The notes below the pieces were generated by a model. It saw nothing but the letters and a program-made list of their open reading frames with translations. It had not been told where the DNA came from and searched no databases. Below, piece after piece: positions 42,475 through 51,358 of a DNA stretch of 64,000 nucleotides; within the stretch, counting starts at the first letter, position 1, and each line of letters begins with the position of its first letter. The stretch covers positions 79,829 to 143,828 of the forward strand of contig NZ_JACARO010000043.1 of assembly GCF_013386585.1 (NCBI RefSeq), in the 5' to 3' direction. This stretch comes from Pseudomonas sp. P7548. Its GTDB lineage: Bacteria; Pseudomonadota; Gammaproteobacteria; Pseudomonadales; Pseudomonadaceae. A program made the translations under genes and the position numbers.

Positions 42475-43712
42475 GGCTGTTCACCCTCCTGTTGCACTTC
42501 CTGGAGCAGCACGGCGAAGTCCTTCAAGGTCTGTTCGTCCACTTCGCTGCCGTAGCTGTCCTGCCAGGCACGGCTGAACAGTTCCTGGGGCGTGAGCTGG
42601 TCAAGTTCGACCAGGCGATCTTCGCCTTCCTCCTCACGGCTGCCCTTGCCGGCGTACTCGGCCGCGATGCGCACCAGGCGCACCGCCTTGCCTTGCAGGG
42701 CGGTTTCGATCTGCTGGCGCAGGTCGGGTTGCGGCTCGTCGAGGCGCACACGCACTTCCAGCCAGGGGTGACGCTGGGTTTCGGCGAGCAGGTCGATGTC
42801 CGGCAACTCGGCAAGCTGCGCGAGAATTTCCGCCAGGGGCGCGGCCTCCAGGCGTTGCAGGTCGACCGAGCGCGGGATCAAAATCGGTTCGACACCCACC
42901 AGGGCTTGGCCCTGGAACGTCACGTCAAGAATCTGATGCTTGTAGCCGATTTCGGAAAAAGACAGCGGGATTGGCGAGCCGCTGTAACGAATGCGCTCTT
43001 CGCCGTTGACCTTTTGCGGCTTGTGCAAATGGCCGAGGGCAACGTACGCCACGCTTCTGTCGAACAGCTTGGCGGGCAGTGCCTCGGCATTGCCGATGAC
43101 CAGGCTGCGCTCGGAGTCTTCCGACACCGACCCACCGGCCATGTGCGCATGGCTGATGGCAATCAGCGCCTGGCCTTTCTTGCGCTTGGCGTTGGCGGCC
43201 GCGATCAGCCATTCATGCACCTGGCCGATACCCTGCAGGTAGTCGTCACCCAGTTGAGCACCGGTGACCTCTGCCGGGCGCAAAAAGGGCAGCGCCAGGC
43301 ACCAGGCGGCGATCTTGCCCTTGGCATCCGGCAGGGGAATCAGCAGGCGCTCGGCATCCAGTTGGCCGTCATCCAGCCACAACACACGGCCCAGCGCGTG
43401 GGTGCGCAGGCGGCGCATCAGCGGCGCGGGCAGTTCAATGCGGGAGCCGGAATCGTGGTTGCCGGCGATCATCACGATGGTCAGCTTGGGGTTCTGTTCG
43501 TGGGCGCTGATGATGAAGTCATACAGCCGCTCCTGGGCTTTGAGCGGCGGGTTGACCGTGTCAAAGATATCGCCGGCGATCAGCAGCACATCCGGCAGCT
43601 GAGCCTTGAGCTGGCCCAGCAGCCATTCGAGAAAACAGGCGTGTTCGAAGTCGCGTTCCTGGCCGTGAAGATTTTGGCCCAGGTGCCAGTCGGAGGTGTG
43701 AAACAGACGCAA
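42471..43712 (-). CDS. sbcD: Exonuclease subunit SbcD (Mre11-like)
   Basis: A 413-residue calcineurin-like nuclease. The metal motifs are all present: SDWHLG near residue 7, AGDIFDT, IAGNHDSGSR, ISHAHMAGG and VALGHLHKPQ. A C-terminal capping domain follows (QTLKDFAVLLQEVQQ). It pairs with SbcC as the structure-specific nuclease. It is the first gene of the operon; a REP pair lies upstream at 43756. No clear promoter was identified. Confidence 0.96.
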   Translation of the reverse strand: MRLFHTSDWHLGQNLHGQERDFEHACFLEWLLGQLKAQLPDVLLIAGDIFDTVNPPLKAQERLYDFIISAHEQNPKLTIVMIAGNHDSGSRIELPAPLMRRLRTHALGRVLWLDDGQLDAERLLIPLPDAKGKIAAWCLALPFLRPAEVTGAQLGDDYLQGIGQVHEWLIAAANAKRKKGQALIAISHAHMAGGSVSEDSERSLVIGNAEALPAKLFDRSVAYVALGHLHKPQKVNGEERIRYSGSPIPLSFSEIGYKHQILDVTFQGQALVGVEPILIPRSVDLQRLEAAPLAEILAQLAELPDIDLLAETQRHPWLEVRVRLDEPQPDLRQQIETALQGKAVRLVRIAAEYAGKGSREEEGEDRLVELDQLTPQELFSRAWQDSYGSEVDEQTLKDFAVLLQEVQQEGEQP

Positions 43713-43755
43713 GGCGAACTCCGTGGAATAGATGAAAAGGAGGGGAGTTTACCTG

Positions 43756-43846
43756 TGTGGGAGCTGGCTTGCCTGCGATGGTGGTGTGTCAGTCGAAAAA
43801 TCTGCTGGATGACACACCGCTATCGCAGGCAAGCCAGCTCCCACAG
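43756..43846. repeat. REP-type inverted pair
   Basis: TGTGGGAGCTGGCTTGCCTGCGAT at the left is mirrored by ATCGCAGGCAAGCCAGCTCCCACA at the right, with an inner TGTGTCAG/TGACACA pair. It is a large palindromic element of the Pseudomonas REP class, just upstream of sbcD. Confidence 0.85.
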
Positions 43847-43849
43847 GGG

Positions 43850-44083
43850 TTACGCGGTGTGCAGGCAGTCCAGTGCGCGATCTGCAAGGGTTTTGGCGTT
43901 GATGATCAAATGCTCGGAGGCACCTGCCAGGTGGCGCTGGTCGCCCGTAAGCCCCTGAGTGACAGCACCCGCGGTGGCCGCTGCGCAGCGCAAGAGGTCG
44001 CAGATTTGGGGCAGGGCATCTTCGAAGCTGAGGTTTGGATGATATGGATTGCTGGCCTTTAAAAACGCATTTTGCCCAAGCGA
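43850..44083 (-). pseudogene. Remnant of a small DUF3077-like gene lacking a start codon
   Basis: On the minus strand a frame ending in TAA at 43850-43852 reads NLSFEDALPQICDLLRC, then AAATAGAVTQGLTGDQRHL, then INAKTLADRALDCLHTA. This is the helical pattern of small Pseudomonas proteins such as DUF3077 or DUF6124. Upstream it continues through KASNPYHP into the REP at 44094 without any ATG, GTG or TTG. It therefore looks like a coding remnant whose 5' end was lost next to a REP. A gene using a rare ATT start cannot be excluded. Confidence 0.45.
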
Positions 44084-44093
44084 TGGTAATCCA

Positions 44094-44184
44094 ATGTGGG
44101 AGCGGGCTTGCTCGCGAAGGCGGTGGTTCAGTCAGTTCATCTTTATCTGACACACCGCCTTCGCGAGCAAGCCCGCTCCCACAT
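44094..44184. repeat. REP-type inverted pair
   Basis: ATGTGGGAGCGGGCTTGCTCGCGAAGGCGGT at the left is mirrored by ACCGCCTTCGCGAGCAAGCCCGCTCCCACAT at the right. It has the GCGGGCTTGCTCGC core, the same class as the pair at 57148 and different from that at 43756. Confidence 0.88.
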
Positions 44185-44214
44185 GTTGATTGTGTGGTGT
44201 CAGGGATATCGTGG

Positions 44215-45855
44215 TTATTTGGGGTACAGCGGCGGCAAGCTGGTGGTGTCGGTGGCCGGGTCTGCTTCGCGTTCGGCCATGGGAATGGCTTTTACCGCGC
44301 GCCACAGCTCTTCGCCCAACCAGTACTGGCCGCTTTCGCTGTACAGCGCGCCGTTGAGCCCATCCAGCGCATCCGACAGCGGCACAAACCGCGCCGCCAT
44401 GTCGGCCAGGGTTTCCGGTTGCTGGCGGGCCCAGGCATCCAGGGCTTGGCGTGTCGCCTGAGGGTCGTTGGCCTGGGTGGCGCGTTTGAGGTCGTCGAGC
44501 AGCGTGCGTGGGCTCGGGCCGGTCTGCGCGGCACGTTGCACGGCCGGTTGCCGGCGCGCACGCCACCACAGGCCGAAACCCAGCAGCGTGGTGCAGGCCA
44601 GGATCAACGTGCTCAGTTGCCACAGCCACAGGCGCTCATCGTCCGGCGCAGTGATCACCGTGGGCGTGGCGGGGGTGTCCACCACCAGGCTCGGGTTGGT
44701 GGCCACTTGCAGCGTACGGGCGGGCAGGGTGGTGCGTTCGAGGTGGTCTTCATGGGTGTTCCACCACACCACTTCCACGGCCGGCAGTTCAACTGCACCC
44801 GCCCGGGTCGGCACCAGGGCTTCACGCTCTTCGCGGCTGCCGATCAGGCCGCGGTCATTGTTCTGGTTACCCAGCACCGGCTGGTCAGGGTAGCGGCGCA
44901 GGCCATTGATGTCGCTGCTGGGCAGGGCCGGCAACTGCGCACTGGACAGCCCCTCGGCCTTGACCGTGAGGCTGCGGGTCAGCGAGTCGCCGACCTGAAC
45001 ATGTTCAGGCTCCGGGTTCCAGCCTTCGGTGAGGCTCAGGCTGCGCGCCGGCAGCCAAGGCGCGTCGGCCGGGTAGAGGGCCGGCTTGGGTTTGACCGTC
45101 AGCGCCAGTTCGGCAGAGCTCACGTGGATCAGCTTGCCTGGCTTGGTCCCTTGCAGCGTGTTCTCCTGAGGCGGGCGCGACTCCACCAGCGTCGCGCTGA
45201 AGGTCTGCGCCGGAATCACCAGGGCCCCGCTGTGTTGCGGGTAGATCGCGTAGCGGGTTTCGATCACGCCGTGGCGGATGCTGTTGATGACTTTCTCGTA
45301 GGTGCGCGACTCACCCAATTGCTCGATGCGCGCATCGGGGATCTGCAGCGGCGTCAGGCTGCTGTCGTCATACAGCGACACCGAGTGATACACACGCACG
45401 GTCAGCAGCGCCTGGGCTTGCACGTACACCGAGCTTTGGTCGAGGTTGGCCTCGATGAACACCGGGGCCAGTTCGGCGGCGGTGTCCTGGCTGGTGGTCT
45501 CTACCACTTGCAGGGTGATGGGCTGGGTCTTGAGTTCGCCGACTTGCAGCGGCGGGATCACCACGCTGCCGTTTTCCTTGGGCAGCAGGGTGATGATCCA
45601 GCGCGTGGTCGCGTGGTTGTCGCCGCCCAGGGTGGTGAGCTGGTTGATCTGGCGCGTGCCGCTGACTTCAAACTGCGCGTCCAGGGGCGTCAGATCCGGT
45701 TTGCCGAACTGGGTCACGTCGCTGGATTCCACCGTCAGTTCCACCGTTTCCCCTGAATTGAGGCGGCTGCGGTCGACGCTGGCGACCAGGTTCGCCGCCT
45801 GGGCGTGGCCTGCCGTTAACGCGAGCAGAAGCAGTAGGGTGGGGCGGCGCATCAT
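44215..45855 (-). CDS. BatD-like oxygen-tolerance protein
   Basis: A 546-residue protein with a signal peptide (RPTLLLLLALTAGHAQA) and Ig-like beta domains beginning NLVASVDRSRLNSGETVELTVE, the BatD start pattern. A membrane helix lies at about residues 430-450 (LWQLSTLILACTTLLGFGLW), then a cytoplasmic tail with DDLKRATQANDPQATRQAL. BatD works with BatA/BatB in the MoxR-linked envelope complex, whose exact task is unsettled. It overlaps the BatB/C gene by 4 bases and is the last gene of the operon. The start ATG 45855 matches the overlap. Confidence 0.85.
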   Translation of the reverse strand: MMRRPTLLLLLALTAGHAQAANLVASVDRSRLNSGETVELTVESSDVTQFGKPDLTPLDAQFEVSGTRQINQLTTLGGDNHATTRWIITLLPKENGSVVIPPLQVGELKTQPITLQVVETTSQDTAAELAPVFIEANLDQSSVYVQAQALLTVRVYHSVSLYDDSSLTPLQIPDARIEQLGESRTYEKVINSIRHGVIETRYAIYPQHSGALVIPAQTFSATLVESRPPQENTLQGTKPGKLIHVSSAELALTVKPKPALYPADAPWLPARSLSLTEGWNPEPEHVQVGDSLTRSLTVKAEGLSSAQLPALPSSDINGLRRYPDQPVLGNQNNDRGLIGSREEREALVPTRAGAVELPAVEVVWWNTHEDHLERTTLPARTLQVATNPSLVVDTPATPTVITAPDDERLWLWQLSTLILACTTLLGFGLWWRARRQPAVQRAAQTGPSPRTLLDDLKRATQANDPQATRQALDAWARQQPETLADMAARFVPLSDALDGLNGALYSESGQYWLGEELWRAVKAIPMAEREADPATDTTSLPPLYPK

Positions 45856-47591
45856 CGAGTCTTGTCCTGATGTTGTTGCTGTTCGTACCAGAATTTGCGG
45901 CGCAGCAGTTCGCCAGGGTTGTCCGGGATCTCCCGCAGCCATTGTTCCAGGGCCTGGCGGTGTTCGCCGTCGATGCTGGCATCGGCAGGGCGCAGGGGCG
46001 GGGTGGTGGTTTGCTCATCGCCCAACTCGCTGCCGGGTACTTCGTTACCGCCTGCCTGGGGTGTGGCGTTCGTCTGGGTGTCGCCGGCCTGCGCTTCGTC
46101 CTGGCCCTGTGATGACGGTTCTGCGCCAGTGGCACTTTGCCCGGTTGCGCCGGGTTGCGCAGTTTGGCCGGGTTGCGTGGTTTCGTCATCCTCGTTTTTT
46201 GCAGGCGTGGGCGGCTCGGGTTGCGCCTGTTCCTGCAGCAGGGTTTCCACCAGTGCCTTGTTTTTCAGGGCCGGTTGCAGGTCGGGCTGGGCTTCCAGGG
46301 CTTGCTCGTAAGCATCGATGGCGGCCTCCAGCTCACCGGCCTTGGCCAGGGCATTACCCCGATTGTAGTGGGAATAGGCGTCGTTGCCCTCGGCAAAGCG
46401 TTTGATCGCCTCGGCGTAGTTGCCCGCTTCGTACAGCGCCACGCCCTGCCATTGCGGGTCCTCGAAGTGCTCGGCCGCTTCGGCCGGGCGTTTTTGTTTG
46501 AGCAGGTACTGGCCTTGCTGGTCCGGGCGCAGCCACAGATCTTGCAGCTCAAAGGCATAGCTGGGTTGCGGCGCGCCGAGCAGCAGCAACGGCAGGCAGA
46601 ACAACCAGCCCCGGCGCCCGGCGCACGCGGCCAGCAGCAACAGTGGCAGCAGCAGCCAATAGCCTTGGTCGGCCCAGGTGTCCAGGTGCAGCAACTGGCC
46701 GTCGTTGCGCAGGCTTTGCGGACCGTCGAGCATCCCGAGTTGGCGCAGGTCCTTGTCGTCCAGGCGTGCTGCTCGGTAGCGACCGCCCATCTCACTGGCG
46801 AAGGCCTTGAGGGTCGGGCTGTCGAGGCGTGGCACCAGAATCGCGCCTTGTTCGTCCTTGAGGAATTCGCCGCTTTCCTGGGTGACGGGCGTGCCTTCGC
46901 GGCTGCCGATGCCGAGGATCGACAGGCTTGGCGCTTGGCCACTTTGCAGCAGCAGGCGAATGCCCTGGCGTTCCTGTTTGGACAGCGACGAGCCCACCAG
47001 CAACAAGCGCCCCTGGCCCAGGCCGCCTTGCTTGAGCAGGCCCAGGGCTTTCTCGACGGCCAGGTCGGCACGATGGCCAGGCTGCGGCATGATTGAGGGG
47101 CGCAGGGCTTCGAGCAGGTTGCGGCTGGTGGCCAGGTCGTCCGACAGCGGCACCAGAGTGTGAGCGCTGCCGGCGTACACCACGATGGCGGTGGGGGCGT
47201 TGTCCCGCGCCTGCAGCAAGTCATACAGTTTGCGTCGCGCTTGTTCCAGACGGTTGGGCGGGCTGTCGGTGGCGAGCATTTCCGGGGTCAGTTCCAGCAG
47301 CACCACCAACGGGTCTGAAGGTTTCTGGCTGGACTGTTCCACCCGTTGCCAGCTCGGCCCGAGCAGCGCCAGCACGGCCAGCAGCCACGCGATACCCAGC
47401 ACCACCCACGGCGATTTGCTTTCGCGGCCGTTGCCACCACTGAGCAATACCGCGTGAAAGGCCGGTGGCAGGATCATCTGCCAGCGCCCGGCGCGTTTCT
47501 GCCGGTGCCATAGCTGCCACAGCAGCCAGCCGAGCAACGGCAGCAGCAACAGCCACCAGGGGCGGAACAGGTGCGGCCACAGGTCGATCAT
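45852..47591 (-). CDS. Fused BatB/BatC: VWA domain with degenerate MIDAS plus TPR region
   Basis: A 579-residue protein. It has N-terminal membrane helices (WWLLLLPLLGWLLW and a second near 60), a VWA-like domain at about 85-300, two further hydrophobic segments near 310-350, then TPR repeats (ALYEAGNYAEAIKRFAEGN and ELEAAIDAYEQALEAQPD) and a long low-complexity Gln/Thr/Pro tail. The VWA metal site, usually DxSxS, reads ELTPE here, so metal-dependent ligand binding may be lost. A TPR part fused behind the VWA corresponds to BatC. It overlaps batA and batD by 4 bases each. Confidence 0.85.
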   Translation of the reverse strand: MIDLWPHLFRPWWLLLLPLLGWLLWQLWHRQKRAGRWQMILPPAFHAVLLSGGNGRESKSPWVVLGIAWLLAVLALLGPSWQRVEQSSQKPSDPLVVLLELTPEMLATDSPPNRLEQARRKLYDLLQARDNAPTAIVVYAGSAHTLVPLSDDLATSRNLLEALRPSIMPQPGHRADLAVEKALGLLKQGGLGQGRLLLVGSSLSKQERQGIRLLLQSGQAPSLSILGIGSREGTPVTQESGEFLKDEQGAILVPRLDSPTLKAFASEMGGRYRAARLDDKDLRQLGMLDGPQSLRNDGQLLHLDTWADQGYWLLLPLLLLAACAGRRGWLFCLPLLLLGAPQPSYAFELQDLWLRPDQQGQYLLKQKRPAEAAEHFEDPQWQGVALYEAGNYAEAIKRFAEGNDAYSHYNRGNALAKAGELEAAIDAYEQALEAQPDLQPALKNKALVETLLQEQAQPEPPTPAKNEDDETTQPGQTAQPGATGQSATGAEPSSQGQDEAQAGDTQTNATPQAGGNEVPGSELGDEQTTTPPLRPADASIDGEHRQALEQWLREIPDNPGELLRRKFWYEQQQHQDKTR

Positions 47592-48676
47592 CGACGCCTC
47601 CGCAAGCGCAGGCGTTTGAGGCGTTGGCGCCATTCCGGGTGCTGTTGCAGAAAATGGCCCTTGCTCGAGAGTTTGTTGAACAGCCGTTGCAGCGCGTTGT
47701 TCGGCCAGCGCTCCTGGATCACCAACAGCATGCTCAGCACCAACGCCAGGGCCAGTGGTGCGCTGTACAGCGCCTGGGCCGGGCGGGCCTGGGTGGGTTG
47801 CTGGGCCACGGGTTCGAGCTTGTCGAGGGTTTCCTTGATCTGCTGCAGTTCCTCGCCGTCACGGGCACGGAAGTAACGCCCGTCCGTGGCGTCGGCAATG
47901 GCCTTCAAGGCGGGTTCGTCGAGGTCCAGGCTCGGGTTCACGCCAAGGATGCCCAGGGAGCCGGTCTGCTCGGGGTCGGCGCCGATGCCGATCGGGTAGA
48001 TCTTCACGCCTTCTTCAGCCGCCAGGCGGGCGGCGGTCAGTGGGTCGATCTGCCCGGCATTGTTGGCGCCGTCGGTGACCAGGATCAACACCCGGCTCTG
48101 CGCCGGACGCTGGCGCAGGCGTTTCAGGGCCAGGCCGATGGCATCACCGATGGCGGTGTTCTTGCCGGCGATGCCGATGCGCGCTTCGTCCAACCAGGCG
48201 CGCACGGTGCGGCGGTCGAAGGTCAACGGGGCTTGCAGGTAGGCCTGGCTGCCAAACAGGATCAGGCCTACGCGATCACCTTCGCGCTCTTCGAGGAAGT
48301 CGCCCAGCAAGTGCTTGACCAGCGACAGGCGGCTCACATCGTCGTCCTGCCAGTGCATGTCGGGGAAATCCATGGAGCCGGACACGTCCACCGCCACCAG
48401 CAAGTCGCGGCCACTGGCGGCAATCGGCAGGGGTTCACCGAGCCATTCCGGGCGCGCTGCGGCGGTCAACAGCAGCAGCCACAGCACCACAAACGGTGCC
48501 TGTTGGCGCCAGCCAGGCAGGTTCACGCGGGCGCGGCGGCGGGCCAGGCCTTCGAGGTCGCTGAGGTAGCTGACTTTCAGCGCCGGTTCGCCGCTGTCGG
48601 CCACCGGCAGCACGAGCCGCATCAACCACGGCAAGGGCAACAGGACGAAGATCCACGGCCAGGCGAACTCAAACAT
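47588..48676 (-). CDS. BatA-like VWA-domain membrane protein
   Basis: A 362-residue protein with helices at about 5-25 and 60-78, a VWA domain with an intact MIDAS (AVDVSGSMDF) and the later VTDGANN, and a C-terminal helix near 315-335 (SAPLALALVLSMLLVI). In contrast to its neighbour, the metal site here is complete. It probably forms a complex with the BatB/C and BatD products in the inner membrane, assembled by the MoxR ATPase. It overlaps the DUF4381 gene by 8 bases and BatB/C by 4. Confidence 0.88.
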   Translation of the reverse strand: MFEFAWPWIFVLLPLPWLMRLVLPVADSGEPALKVSYLSDLEGLARRRARVNLPGWRQQAPFVVLWLLLLTAAARPEWLGEPLPIAASGRDLLVAVDVSGSMDFPDMHWQDDDVSRLSLVKHLLGDFLEEREGDRVGLILFGSQAYLQAPLTFDRRTVRAWLDEARIGIAGKNTAIGDAIGLALKRLRQRPAQSRVLILVTDGANNAGQIDPLTAARLAAEEGVKIYPIGIGADPEQTGSLGILGVNPSLDLDEPALKAIADATDGRYFRARDGEELQQIKETLDKLEPVAQQPTQARPAQALYSAPLALALVLSMLLVIQERWPNNALQRLFNKLSSKGHFLQQHPEWRQRLKRLRLRRRR

Positions 48677-49163
48677 GTTTGCGAATCCAGGTGTCGACGG
48701 CCTGGGTGAGGCCGGCGATGGCCTTGTCGTCCAGTTTGCATTCGGGTTTGTAGGCGCCTTCCACCAGCACCATCCAGCGCGTCAGGCCCGCCGCCGGGCA
48801 GCGGTTGTCGAGGAAGGCCAGCCATTTGCGCCCGTTGAGGGTATGGCTCTGGCTGTAAGGGTAGTCATTGCGACACAAGCGCTTGAGCAGGCCGTTGAGT
48901 TGCTGCAGCCACGCGCCGGCGGGCGCGCCATCGTAAGGCTTGGGCATCAGCGCCAGTTCGGCGAGGGCCGCGATGCGCAATGGGTCCAGGGGTTGTTCGG
49001 CGCGGGCCACTGGGCGCCGGGATGGCAGGAAGCGGCGCAGCGACCACAGGCCCCAACCCAACAGCGGGATCACCAGCAGCAACAGCCACCAGCCCGGCGC
49101 AGGCGGCCAGAAGCCGATGGCCGGCGGCGCGATCAGCGGTTGCAGTTGGTCGAGGCTGCTCAT
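48669..49163 (-). CDS. DUF4381-type membrane protein of the MoxR operon
   Basis: A 164-residue protein with the start MSSLDQLQPLIAPPAIGFWPPAPGWW and one membrane helix (about 27-45, LLLLVIPLLGWGLWSLRRF), then a cytosolic part with HTLNGRKWLAFLDNRC. This is the DUF4381 pattern regularly found between DUF58 and BatA genes. Likely an accessory of the complex. It overlaps the DUF58 gene as ATGA and batA by 8 bases. Confidence 0.85.
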   Translation of the reverse strand: MSSLDQLQPLIAPPAIGFWPPAPGWWLLLLVIPLLGWGLWSLRRFLPSRRPVARAEQPLDPLRIAALAELALMPKPYDGAPAGAWLQQLNGLLKRLCRNDYPYSQSHTLNGRKWLAFLDNRCPAAGLTRWMVLVEGAYKPECKLDDKAIAGLTQAVDTWIRKHV

Positions 49164-50092
49164 TGCTTTTTAACCGGACGTTGCGGGTTGAGGTATTCGC
49201 GCAGTTGCTCGACCATTTCGCTCTGGGTGCTCAAGGGCATCAGCAGGACTCGCAGTTTCTGCGCAAGCAGTTCCCAGCGTGCAATGCGTGCTTCGGCCTG
49301 GGCCTTGTAGGCCTGGCGCAAATCGAAGTTCAGCGTGTCCAGTTCCAGCTGTGCGCCTCTTTCCGCGAAGCGAAGCAGCCCGGCGGCGGGGAGGGCGTGG
49401 TCCAGCGGGTCGGAGATGGGCAGCAGCAACAGGTCGCAATGGCGTGACAAAAGACTCAGCTGTTGCTCGGCACCTTCGGTGAGGGCGCGCTCATCACAGA
49501 TCACAATCACCAGGCTGCCCGGGCGCAGCACTTCGCGGCCCCGGCGCAAGGCCATGCCCAGCGCGTCGGCTTCGGGGCGGCTCTCGGTGTTCAGGCTCTG
49601 GTTCACGCGCACCAGGCGGTTGAGCAGTTGCAGCAGGCTTTGCTTGCTGCGCCGGGGTTTGATTTCGTAGTGCTCGCTGTCGCCGAACACCAGCCCGCCG
49701 ACGCGGTCGTTGTGCCCCAGGGCAGCCCAGCCGATCAGGCTGGCGGCCTGCGCGGCGAGCACCGACTTGAACATCTGCCCGGAGCCGAAAAACAGCCGGC
49801 AGCTTTGTTCCACCATGATGAAGATCGGCCGTTCGCGCTCTTCGTGGAACAGCTTGGTGTGGGGCTCCTGGGTGCGTGCGGTGACGCGCCAGTCGATGGT
49901 GCGCACGTCGTCCCCGGCCTGGTAGACCCGCACCTGGTCAAAGTCGACGCCGCGCCCGCGCAGTTTGGAGTGGTGCAGGCCGATCAACGGGCTGCGTTGG
50001 CTTGGGGTGGAAAACAGCTGCACTTCGCGCACGCGATGGCGCATCTCGATCAATTCGCTGAGGGTGACGCGGATACCATCGCTTGCGTTCAT
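49160..50092 (-). CDS. DUF58-domain protein of the MoxR operon
   Basis: A 310-residue soluble protein with the DUF58 signature GRGVDFDQVRVYQAGDDVRTIDWRVTAR followed by KLFHEERERPIFIMVEQS and a VWA-like fold (SLVIVICDERAL). These proteins always accompany MoxR ATPases. ATG 50092 is taken; a TTG at 50101 that overlaps the MoxR stop as TTGA is an alternative, and neither has a clear ribosome binding site. Confidence 0.88.
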   Translation of the reverse strand: MNASDGIRVTLSELIEMRHRVREVQLFSTPSQRSPLIGLHHSKLRGRGVDFDQVRVYQAGDDVRTIDWRVTARTQEPHTKLFHEERERPIFIMVEQSCRLFFGSGQMFKSVLAAQAASLIGWAALGHNDRVGGLVFGDSEHYEIKPRRSKQSLLQLLNRLVRVNQSLNTESRPEADALGMALRRGREVLRPGSLVIVICDERALTEGAEQQLSLLSRHCDLLLLPISDPLDHALPAAGLLRFAERGAQLELDTLNFDLRQAYKAQAEARIARWELLAQKLRVLLMPLSTQSEMVEQLREYLNPQRPVKKQ

Positions 50093-50097
50093 GGGGA

Positions 50098-51057
50098 TCA
50101 AGCGACGGCAACGACGTCGAGAATGCGCTGCACCACACGGTCCTGGTCAACACCGGCCGCTTCGGCCTCGAACGACAGAATGATGCGGTGACGCAGCACG
50201 TCGAACAGCACCGCCTGGATGTCTTCCGGGCTGACAAAATCGCGACCGGCCAGCCACGCGTGGGCGCGGGCGCAGCGGTCGAGGGCGATGGAACCCCGTG
50301 GGCTGGCGCCGTAGGCAATCCACTCGGCCATTTCCGGGTCGAACTTGGCCGGCGTGCGGGTGGCCATGACCAGTTGCACCAGGTATTCCTCCACCGCGTC
50401 AGCCATGTACAGGCCAAGGATTTCCTTGCGGGCGGCGAAGATGGCTTGCTGGCTGACGCGGCGCTCGGGCTTGGTTTCACCGTTGAGGGCTTCACCACGG
50501 GCCTGTTGCAGGATGCGTCGCTCGACGGCGGCGTCCGGGAAGCCGATTTTCACGTGCATCAGGAAACGGTCGAGCTGGGCTTCGGGCAGTGGGTAGGTGC
50601 CTTCCTGCTCGATAGGGTTTTGCGTGGCCATCACCAGGAACAGCGGTGACAGGTCGTAAGTGCTGCGCCCCACGCTGACCTGACGCTCGGCCATGGCTTC
50701 GAGCAACGCGGATTGCACCTTGGCGGGGGCGCGGTTGATTTCGTCCGCCAACACCAGGTTGTGGAAGATCGGCCCTTGCTGGAACACGAAGCTGCCGGTT
50801 TCCGGGCGGTAGATCTCGGTGCCGGTAATGTCGGCGGGCAACAGGTCGGGGGTGAACTGGATACGATGGAACTGCGCTTCAATGCCTTCGGCCAACTCTT
50901 TGATGGCCTTGGTCTTGGCCAGGCCCGGGGCGCCTTCGACCAGCATGTGGCCGTCGGCGAGCAGGGCGATCAACAGGCGATCGATGAGTTTTTCCTGGCC
51001 GAGAATCTGCGTAGAAAGAAAGGTTCGCAGCGCAAGCAGCGCTTCACGATGTTCCAT
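50098..51057 (-). CDS. MoxR-family AAA+ ATPase
   Basis: A 319-residue AAA+ ATPase. Walker A is EGAPGLAKTKA (residues about 40-50) and Walker B is LVLADEINRAP; sensor-1 is MATQNPIEQEGTYPLPEAQLDRF and the C-terminal lid is YGASPRGSIALDRCARA. MoxR proteins act as chaperones for metal insertion or assembly of VWA-domain partners; here those partners are the five following genes. It is the first gene of the operon, and AGGAA lies before the ATG. A hairpin in its leader (51081-51110) may influence expression. Confidence 0.92.
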   Translation of the reverse strand: MEHREALLALRTFLSTQILGQEKLIDRLLIALLADGHMLVEGAPGLAKTKAIKELAEGIEAQFHRIQFTPDLLPADITGTEIYRPETGSFVFQQGPIFHNLVLADEINRAPAKVQSALLEAMAERQVSVGRSTYDLSPLFLVMATQNPIEQEGTYPLPEAQLDRFLMHVKIGFPDAAVERRILQQARGEALNGETKPERRVSQQAIFAARKEILGLYMADAVEEYLVQLVMATRTPAKFDPEMAEWIAYGASPRGSIALDRCARAHAWLAGRDFVSPEDIQAVLFDVLRHRIILSFEAEAAGVDQDRVVQRILDVVAVA

Positions 51058-51080
51058 CGATGACGGTTCCTGGAGAGATT

Positions 51081-51110
51081 AGCCCGGGTGTCGATCAAAA
51101 ACACCGGGCT
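51081..51110 (-). repeat. Inverted repeat in the MoxR leader
   Basis: AGCCCGGGTGT (51081-51091) and ACACCGGGCT (51101-51110) pair with one bulged base across 9 bases, 24 bases upstream of the MoxR start codon. It could form a leader hairpin in the MoxR mRNA. Confidence 0.4.
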
Positions 51111-51211
51111 TGGGAGGCTTACTTTAATGCATCGAAGGGGGTGGCGACTAACGGCGCGCGGAGTATTTTTAGGAAAATTTGTAGGAATAGTGTGTGGGCA
51201 CCCGCAATTGT

Positions 51212-51343
51212 TGTAGTGAGCGGGCTCGCCCCGCGCCAGCAGCGCCGCGATCCAAAACCCCACACCTCGGTCTCCCTGAAACACCGCAACGCCCCAATTG
51301 GGGCGGCTTCGCCACCCGGCGCGGGGCAAGCCCGTTCACTACA
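51212..51343. repeat. REP-like inverted pair (GTAGTGA class)
   Basis: TGTAGTGAGCGGGCTCGCCCCGCGCC at the left is mirrored by GGCGCGGGGCAAGCCCGTTCACTACA at the right; an inner GCCCCAATTGGGGC palindrome lies between. The outer arms differ from the GTGGGAG class elsewhere in the window. It separates the MoxR operon from the small gene at 51359 and fills most of the 301-base gap 51058-51358. Confidence 0.8.
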
Positions 51344-51358
51344 GGCAATGGGGGCGCG

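Noticed and set aside
42492..43958. A 488-codon frame antisense to sbcD running into a REP
   Set aside because: It has no recognisable motif and overlaps a gene with all Mre11 motifs intact.
44035..45756. A 573-codon frame antisense to the BatD-like gene
   Set aside because: Starts within a REP region; Arg/His/Gln-biased translation, no ribosome binding site.
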